Both the position numbers and the translations under genes were made by a program. A stretch of DNA of 64,000 nucleotides from Hydractinia symbiolongicarpus (Eukaryota; Cnidaria; Hydrozoa; Anthoathecata; Hydractiniidae): contig NC_079876.1 of assembly GCF_029227915.1 (NCBI RefSeq), positions 14,570,001-14,634,000 on the forward strand. Reading direction: 5' to 3'. How positions within the stretch are numbered: the stretch's first letter is position 1; the number at the start of each line of letters is the position of its first letter. Below, in pieces: positions 57,372 to 64,000 of this stretch. The notes under the pieces are model-generated. The model made no database searches and had not been told where the DNA came from. It saw only the letters and a list, made by a program, of their open reading frames with translations.

Positions 57372-58180
57372 ATCATCGTCTTCTTGAAGCATGGATGAAG
57401 GAACCTCCTGGTTTTGTACACGACATGGAGACGGGTTACGTATTTATAATCAACAACGAAGACTTTGTCAGTTTACCAACACGCAATGGCTCAAGCGTGG
57501 ACGTGAAAGCCCTTACACACTTCTTCAGCGGTGTCCTGCATTGGGAAGACGTCGAAGTTGTAAAAAACCGGACGGCAGAACAGATTAGAAATGAAGTCAA
57601 GGAATTTTCATTGATGGATTTCACGAACTATTCTGCGTTTTTCCTTGTTGTTTTGAGCCATGGCACGAAGGATGGTGTGCTTGGCGTGGACGAGGAAGCA
57701 GTATCAATCGAAAGCATGCTGAAATATTTCAACGCAAACCTCTGCCCTACGCTAGCAAACAAACCGAAAATATTTATCATTCAAGGTCATCGAGGCGATT
57801 TAGATGACGAAGGGATCTCAGTTGTTCAAACTGATGCCTTTTGTGAAGAGCGTTCAAAAATGATAAATATTCCTGAGATGAGTGATTTTCTTATTACGTA
57901 TCCATGTATACCGGGCTATACAGCGCTCAACCATGGAACAGAAGGAACGTATTTCATTCAAACACTCGCTCTTGTCTTCTCCGGATATTATGATAAGGAA
58001 CACATAGTGGACTTACTGTTGCGAGTCAACTTTGTTGTTTCTGGTACACTGGATGTGAATACAACAAAGAAAGCAATGCCATGTAGCGACATGAGACTAC
58101 GTAGAAAATGTTACTTTCACGCGTATATTCTTAAGATGCAGAGAGAGATGCAGAAACATGTCATTCCCGACAATAGCTAA
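57372..58180 (+). CDS. Caspase unit 3: pseudo-caspase (QGHRG in place of QACRG)
   Basis: A single large exon (268 codons after a phase-1 acceptor at 57370-57371) encodes a full-length caspase fold: HRLLEAWMKEPPGFVHDM, GYVFIINNEDF, RNGSSVDVKALTHFF, SAFFLVVLSHGTKDGV (the His is kept), KIFIIQGHRGDLDDEG, QTDAFCEERSKMINIP, DFLITYPCIPGYTALNHG, YFIQTLALVF and CYFHAYILKM. At the active site QACRG reads QGHRG, so the nucleophile Cys is replaced. The arginine of YTALR, present in units 1 and 2 and part of the Asp-binding S1 pocket in caspases, is Asn. The frame has no stops or shifts over 800 bp, so the gene looks maintained rather than decayed. The expected role is regulatory (decoy or scaffold), by analogy with inactive caspase homologues such as c-FLIP. 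The open frame starts at 57335, but 57335-57371 is probably intron. No start exon was found. Confidence 0.85.
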
Positions 58181-58429
58181 TTATTTCTACTCTCTGTGAC
58201 TCTCGTTTTTATTTTTGACTTGTTTGGATCACCAACATTTATACTTCACGTTATTTGTTATTGTTTGTTTTTTTGTCTTTATATTTATAAAACATCGAAG
58301 TTTTATTTCGCAAATGCTTTTGTATACTTTTTGAAATTGGTACTGAAATATAAAATTAAATTTCTTCTCTATTTTGTCGCCTCACTTTACGTTGAATTCT
58401 ACCATGTTAGGGGAGTATAGTAGAAGTTC

Positions 58430-58690
58430 ACAATGTTGTCTTACTTTTTACGTTGACTTTTGTTTGTTCATAGAATAACAAATCTACCGTTTATAGCAGA
58501 TATTCAAAATGTTGTCCCACTTTTTATATTGACTTCTGTTTGTTCCCAGGATAACAAATCTACCATTTTGAAGGCTGTAGTAGAAATTCAAAATGTTGTC
58601 TCACTTTTTACGTTGACTTCTGTTTGATACCAGCATAACAAATCTACCATTTTGAAGGCTATAGTAGAAATTCAAAATGCTAGCACGTGT
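58430..58690. repeat. Tandem repeat, about 80-bp unit, three copies, after caspase unit 3
   Basis: TTCAAAATGTTGTCTCACTT, then TTTACGTTGACTTCTGTTTG and ATAACAAATCTACCATTTTG recur at about 58430, 58507 and 58588. The last copies end with a GAAGGCTATAGTAGAAATTC phrase. It is possibly in the 3' UTR of unit 3, whose stop is at 58180. Confidence 0.8.
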
Positions 58691-58769
58691 ATGTTGAATT
58701 TCATTTTCAACATGGAATTTTCTTCGTAACATATTACTAGTATCATCAAGCAACGCTATCATAATCCTT

Positions 58770-58915
58770 GCTGCTAGGTCCGGATTTTAGGCATCACCTT
58801 CGCAGGTCGAATGAAAATTACCAACCCCTCCTTCCGCGGCCTGTTGGTAGAAAGTAAGTTTGACAGGATTGGGCGGAATTTAATTTTGCGGATAACAATT
58901 TTGGTGGGTACATAG
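58770..58915. repeat. Dispersed repeat copy matching 54140-54250
   Basis: GGTAGAAAGTAAGTTTGACA, GGATTGGGCGG and TTTAATTTTGCGGATAACAA match the segment before the main exon of caspase unit 2, same orientation. The GGTCCGGATT start also matches GGACCGGATT there. Confidence 0.6.
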
Positions 58916-58919
58916 TGGT

Positions 58920-61890
58920 GCTATCGAACAGATGGTTTATTGTTTTTACAAAAATTGAAGCCAGGTATGGAGTTTAAATTAATTTGAATTAGAAACTGGT
59001 ATTAGACGTCAAAATACGACCTTTAATTTTGGCATGCATTTTTGTTTTATTTTTAATATTCATAACAAAACCGTAGCATTGCACCACGAAATGTTTTTCG
59101 ACAATTTTATTTACAGTAGAGAACGTTCGTAAAAAGTTCAGTTTGTGTTCTTGTTTGTTTTTTTTTTTCGCCTGCCTTTAAAAATATATTAGCAGACAGT
59201 CGGTTTGTGTAACTGAGTACCAGATATATTCTGCGCATATTCCATCTCAAGAGCGCATATCTTACGCATAGAAGACCTGAGGAGGAGTTGAATTGGTGTT
59301 ACATTTATAGCTCTTTAAAAATATAAAGATGACGTCACCCATTCATGGCTATTTCGCTGCTTTGTGTAATTGTTTATTTACAAGTAAGTATAATTCAAAG
59401 GCTAGGAAACGTTTGACTGGAAAAAAGTGTCCCGGAATGTTCCGGTCTTTAAATTGAATCTCGGGACGGTGTGTTTTTATGGCAAAAATGTCCTGTCTGA
59501 GCTGGGATAAAATTGTCTATATAAACATAAAGTGATTTTTAGTGCAATTATTGATAAGGGCAGGATCTCTGCAACCGTCCCCTTCCGGCAGTTAATCCGT
59601 CCTGTCGCCCATATTAGCAACCTATTGGAGTATGCTTATCAAACAAAAAAGGTCATTTAATTGCCCAAGGGCAGGCAGCATAACACCTATAACACAATAA
59701 AAACACACATGAAAGAGATTCACAAAATCTGAACGTGCTAAGCATACGCTCAAAAAAACTCCCCTAGCTGCGCCTGGATAGGTTTAAAGCGTTACACTGA
59801 CAAAAACACGTAACTGTCAAGCAGCTCTGCAACAAATAAATCAAGATAAGGATTTTTAAATAAGTCATTTTCTCTTCGTACAAGAAAATATACAGAATTG
59901 TACCCCGTATACGAAGTTCTTGATAGATATCTTCGACAATAAATATAAAAACTACAGTTCTCCAGAGTGGAGACAAAATATTTAGATATAAATGAAAACC
60001 AATAGGCGCAAGAAACAGTTATATAAGTTTGGGAGCCCTGACATGCAATATCAATGGCGCCACAAAAACTATACCGCCCATCTCAAGGGAGAAAAGAAAT
60101 TTTTGTAGAAATAAATAATTGTGAAACTGTTTATTTGCAACGTGCGAGCAAAAAGTTCTACCAAATCATACAGAATTTGATAAATTACAAAAATCAACTA
60201 CGCAATTTTTTGAAAAGGCTATTAAGCTTTATACTCCATGAGTGAGGTTGATAAGTTTTAAATAAGGTTTTGTATATCTTTTACAAGAAACGTTCCAGTC
60301 GCAAACATAAATTCTGCATTTTGCAAAAAAAAAAAAAAAATCATTCTTGGCCTCTCAACCGCAAGTATTACCTTTCGCAAAAGTTTCTTCTATTATTAAC
60401 GGCCTTGCGTGCGAGAAAAACAAAAAAACATACGAAAATAACGACAGAATGACACAAAATACTCTCGACTGCTTGTTACTTATCCCAATAAGACCTAATC
60501 TTATTAATACCACCCCACTCCCTCCCCGACCTCCTGTTTCCTCTAATATTCTTGTATTATGCTCACTTGAAGATAGCATCAGCAAAATGCGTGAACACAA
60601 AGCTGCAAGGGATATTATCAAATGGAAAGTGTGTGCTAAACGTCAGCCCTGTCCTACCGTAAACATTAAATGAAGAATATCATCTTTCAGCATCGTCAAT
60701 CTCCACAATCACATGCACTCAGACATGACCTCCTCTGAAGGATGTAGACGACAAATCAGGTAAATATAGTTCTACCCCCCAAAGATAGATTTTGTACGGT
60801 ATAAAATATTAAAAAGTCAAACGATTTAACCCCTCTTCCCTGCCTCACGTCGGTTTGGCGTCACGTCGGGTTGACGTTTACCGTACACCTTTTGATTGAT
60901 GGGTTATCCCTAAGCAGAAAACAGAAAATAAAAAATAGTGTAGTTGCGTTATTCTGAAAAGAATTAATACGAAAAAAAATGCTGTGTAAATCTGTTCAAA
61001 AATCCTAACAATTAATCCCACGGTGAATTTTAATAAGTTCTTTCAATTTGTACATAAAGTTGCTTGACACCAATCTAAGAAGAAAAAAAAATAAAAATAA
61101 AAACGAGTGATCAGTTTATGGTTTTTGACGAGGTGCATGATGGGTTAGATTGAAAGCAGTGCATCACAGTTTAATTAATCCACTTAAAGTATATTTTCGA
61201 TTGGAAAGTTGAGTCTCACGACGGTAAGAAAGGACTTGCAGAATGAGAGACAAAGACTGTCTTACAATAAGTTTTAAGGCCTAAGAGTACATCTCCTCAT
61301 TTAAGAAAGGGATTTTTTTGCGAAAGAGGTGATTGTATTTCTATTTAATATACAGAGAGAAAAATAAGAACTCTTCGTGTTTTCACGTTTTTATCACACA
61401 TAAGACAACCTCTGCTGATAAATAAAAGATCAACATTCCGCACCTGGTTAAATATACCATGTGTTTGACTTAGTATGGATGATGCATCAGCTTGCGGTGC
61501 AATTAGTAAACGAATATTTCCAACATAGTTTTTACTAAAACGTATGAAAAACAATCCAGTTATGCGTCCTGGAAGGTTGTAATATTTTCATATTACGTAA
61601 TGACTCTCCTCCCCCCCCAATACCACCCATTTCCCTACTCCTCATAATGCATAAAAAGTTTCCATCCCCCGTCTTACGCTATTCAAAATAAGAAACATGA
61701 AATATATTGACAGGTTGCGTCTGCAAAGTTGAGTTTTATTCAGCAATAAATATCCCCCTCCATTTATAACTTAGGCCCCTTTTTTGCAAAATTTTCCCGC
61801 ACAATGATAATTTGGATAGAATTACTACCTTAGATAAATTAAATACATTTTGACATACATTCCATGTTGTAAACACTAAAATTTGATACG
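58920..61890. other. Intergenic, no gene seen
   Basis: 3 kb without recognised coding sequence. The longest open frame, 60347-60673 plus (108 codons, including SSNILVLCSLEDSISKMRE), shows no known motif and begins next to a 17-base A-run, so it is left uncalled. A TGACGTTTACCGTACACC/CACGTCGG repeat cluster lies near 60846-60885. Confidence 0.35.
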
Positions 61891-61902
61891 AAGTAACATA
61901 TC

Positions 61903-61966
61903 AACGCCCTTTTCTAATGAGCGCCCATCTAGCGCCCTGGGCGTTGATTGACGCTCATTAGAATGC
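61903..61966. repeat. Two nested inverted repeats
   Basis: ATCAACGCCC pairs with GGGCGTTGAT and TCTAATGAGCG pairs with CGCTCATTAGA, interleaved so that only one of the two hairpins can form at a time. It is GC-rich for its surroundings. No coding or mobile-element context was seen. Confidence 0.55.
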
Positions 61967-62732
61967 TTCTTGATAGGTGCTTAAAGCACGGGTCACTTTA
62001 TGTTCGCAATCTACAACGCCTAAGGTTTAGACGGAAGTTAAATCTTAGGCTTGACTTTTACTTTGCTTCATCTTGTGATGTGAGTAGACCCCCTCAACAA
62101 AAAATTTAAGTAAATTTGTTACAAGTAAGTAACCTGCATAGCGTCCAAAAGTGAGGATCTTGTACACTGTACACACCTTCTATTTGACTCACCTAGGAGA
62201 AAACAAATCAAAAATAAAAACGACAAATAAAATAACAGAAACACAAAAATAAACAAAATAGCCGAATTAAGGTATTTATAACATAAATCTCTATAATAAT
62301 AGCCATATTACACCTGTCTTGAACCGGTAATGACAGGGTGTTCCCTGTGTTTTTATTAAAATCGAAGTTGCAATGAAGATTTTTGGAAAGGGGTATTACG
62401 CCTATGCGCCTGTTCAACTCTGTTTAACTATACTAAGCGGTTAGCCCGGTGTCAGGATAAGTTTTTTAATTTTTTTAAAACTTATTCCGCAAATTAAAAA
62501 AATATTCACTGATTGTTTTTGCTATGATGAGGTACCTACTGTTGTTTGTAAACTGGGGAATATTTTTTTGAAAAATACGTTACAGTGGCAAGACTATAAT
62601 GGTGTATGCGCTTCACTTAATTTACGAAATACTGTATACCTGTACTAAAGCGCTCCACCTGATCGTGTGGCACAGTTTACGGCTCTTATTAAGCGCTCCA
62701 CAGAGTGCTCAACGTCAGGTCACACCTTGATC

Positions 62733-62770
62733 TTGGCTTACCCCAGCGTTTCGACACCGGGGTAAGCCAA
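62733..62770. repeat. Perfect 12-bp-arm hairpin
   Basis: TTGGCTTACCCC and GGGGTAAGCCAA flank a 14-base loop. It lies about 40 bp before a Helitron-like 3' end, so it may belong to that element. Confidence 0.7.
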
Positions 62771-62789
62771 ACGCGAGACGCGCTTAAGT

Positions 62790-62945
62790 GGCATAAAAAG
62801 GACGGGCGAACCTGTGGATTTTTCCACGGGTCATCGATTAGTCTCTTAAGTAATAGCTGTATTTTGTCTGTCTGTCCGCAAGGACGAACGAACCCGTGGG
62901 CCAACTGATTATTCTTCTATATTAGTAGCCGTCTTTTGTTTAAAA
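62790..62945 (+). mobile_element. Tandem Helitron-like ends
   Basis: The 3' hairpin CCTGTGGATTTTTCCACGGG (62811-62830), then TCATCGA and TTAG (62838-62841), is followed at once by TCTCTTAAGTAATAGCTG, a 5' TC start of the same family. Around 62890-62908 a shorter CCCGTGGGCCAACTGATTA 3' end leads into TTCTTCTATATTAGTAGCCG, another start-like sequence. This repeats the end-to-start arrangement at 13.5-13.9 kb, here on the plus strand. Confidence 0.6.
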
Positions 62946-62949
62946 TGGC

Positions 62950-64000
62950 AGTCGATCGCTACTTTGTGCTAAGGATGCACGAAATAGCGAAATAAAAAAA
63001 AAGATGACCGGAATATGTACAACGGTTTTCTGTGAACTAAAAATTAGTCTCCGTAATAACGACCACGTTGTTTAAAATGATTGCCGAAACGCTACATTTT
63101 GATATAGGTGCAATGAAAAGCGATGCACGAAATAAAGCTGTAACTCTGGACACACAGAAAGCAGCCATGTCTTGTCGTTTTTGTAGGGTTCTCAGTACTC
63201 GGTAAGTGTACTCGGGTGCCAGGCAACCTGGAAAAGTCACCAATAACTTGATTTTCGATTTTAAGATGATTGGAGACACAGCGTAATTTTTCTTACCACC
63301 GGAAAACCGAAATAGTAAGGTGGGGAAAACTACACTGGGTCGTAAACGAATTTCTTTCGGTATTTAATTCTATTGTTCTTCGCATAAGTGGTCAATATTT
63401 GGAAATCCTTTGTTTTGAGCACGAATGGCCTCGCTTACCCGACCAAATATATATTTAATTCTCGTATTATTTAGAAAGGTAAAATGTGACCAAGCCGGAT
63501 TTTTGCTCACTGGTTGATTTTAATTTAGGGTTTGCTGTGAGCTGGATTTAAAATTTAGGGATTTGCCCCGAAATTCGTTTACGTCTAAGCTTTCGTATAA
63601 GAGAAACTCATTTTAATAAATTCACAACTAGGATAGATTGATACTAATTGAATCTCAACAAGATTTTTTTTTACAAACCGGTTATTAATAACAATAATAC
63701 GCCTTACGTATCCGCTAACTATGACTTCTAGTTTGTTTACAAAAGTAAATGATAAGTATTTAAACTTGCTTACCCTTTGGTAAGTTATTGGAAGTTCATA
63801 TTCAATTTCTTTTGGTGTTCTTTGCATTAAAATAGACATCGAGTCAAGTAATAATGGCCAGATACTAAAGAAGAAAAAACATCATTTGAACACACAGGAG
63901 CTTGTGATACACGAACGCCAAAAACACAACAAATTCATCAACAGTCTAAAGATCTGAACCGGATATTTCCAGTGAAATTTGCTTGAGACTTTCCAGCGAG
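62950..64000. other. Window end, no gene seen
   Basis: Short open frames at 63037-63279, 63270-63458 and 63585-63839 have no recognisable motifs. 63290-63535 is a copy of the dispersed repeat at 44610-44790. An internal exon of a gene beyond the window cannot be excluded. Confidence 0.35.

Noticed and set aside
60347-60673. 108-codon plus-strand open frame
   Set aside because: No recognised motif, no linked exons, starts beside a poly-A run; treated as chance.

Overview
This window is animal nuclear DNA, AT-rich, with spliced genes (GT..AG introns from about 0.1 kb to 7.6 kb) and many dispersed repeats. An ALG2 gene, an ATG4 of the C/D type, several single-exon caspase domains and abundant Helitron, Tc1/mariner, THAP and LINE debris suggest an invertebrate, most plausibly a cnidarian. 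The clade is inferred from gene and repeat style, not from a diagnostic marker.

Layout. (1) 12-6448, plus strand: complete five-exon ALG2 mannosyltransferase gene; its first intron carries a 1.6 kb element with long terminal inverted repeats. (2) About 6.5-31 kb: a gene-poor repeat region. It holds a 2.97 kb array of 10-bp units (8537-11506), a second array of the same units in inverse orientation (about 29171-30520), further tandem arrays, tandem Helitron-like termini, MITEs, tRNA-like SINE pieces, and coding remnants (a spliced minus-strand acidic tail at 14.0-14.9 kb, a retroelement tail at 20 kb, a broken THAP domain at 23.3 kb, a SAP-like exon at 27.6 kb and an acidic C-terminal exon at 28.2 kb). 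(3) 31411-46113, minus strand: an ATG4 cysteine protease gene that I could assemble completely from 11 exons with matching phases (454 aa, catalytic C135/D325/H327). Its 7.6 kb first intron is full of plus-strand gene debris (two decayed host-like genes, a LINE fragment, a SINE and satellites). (4) 46354-58180, plus strand: a caspase cluster with three complete p20/p10 domains, each in one large exon. The first has a visible start exon, 240 bp from the ATG4 start codon and head-to-head with it. The third has lost its catalytic cysteine and an S1-pocket arginine. (5) 58.2-64 kb: repeats and palindromes, no recognised gene.

How the genes relate. ALG2 acts in N-glycan precursor assembly on the ER and is independent of the rest. 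ATG4 (autophagy) and the caspases (cell death) appear to share a compact bidirectional promoter. The second and third caspase domains lack a visible start exon, and all relevant introns are phase 1, so they may be separate paralogues with unrecognised first exons or alternative 3' cassettes of the first gene. The pseudo-caspase, the head-to-head protease pair and the indel-free 10-bp arrays are the observations most worth following up.
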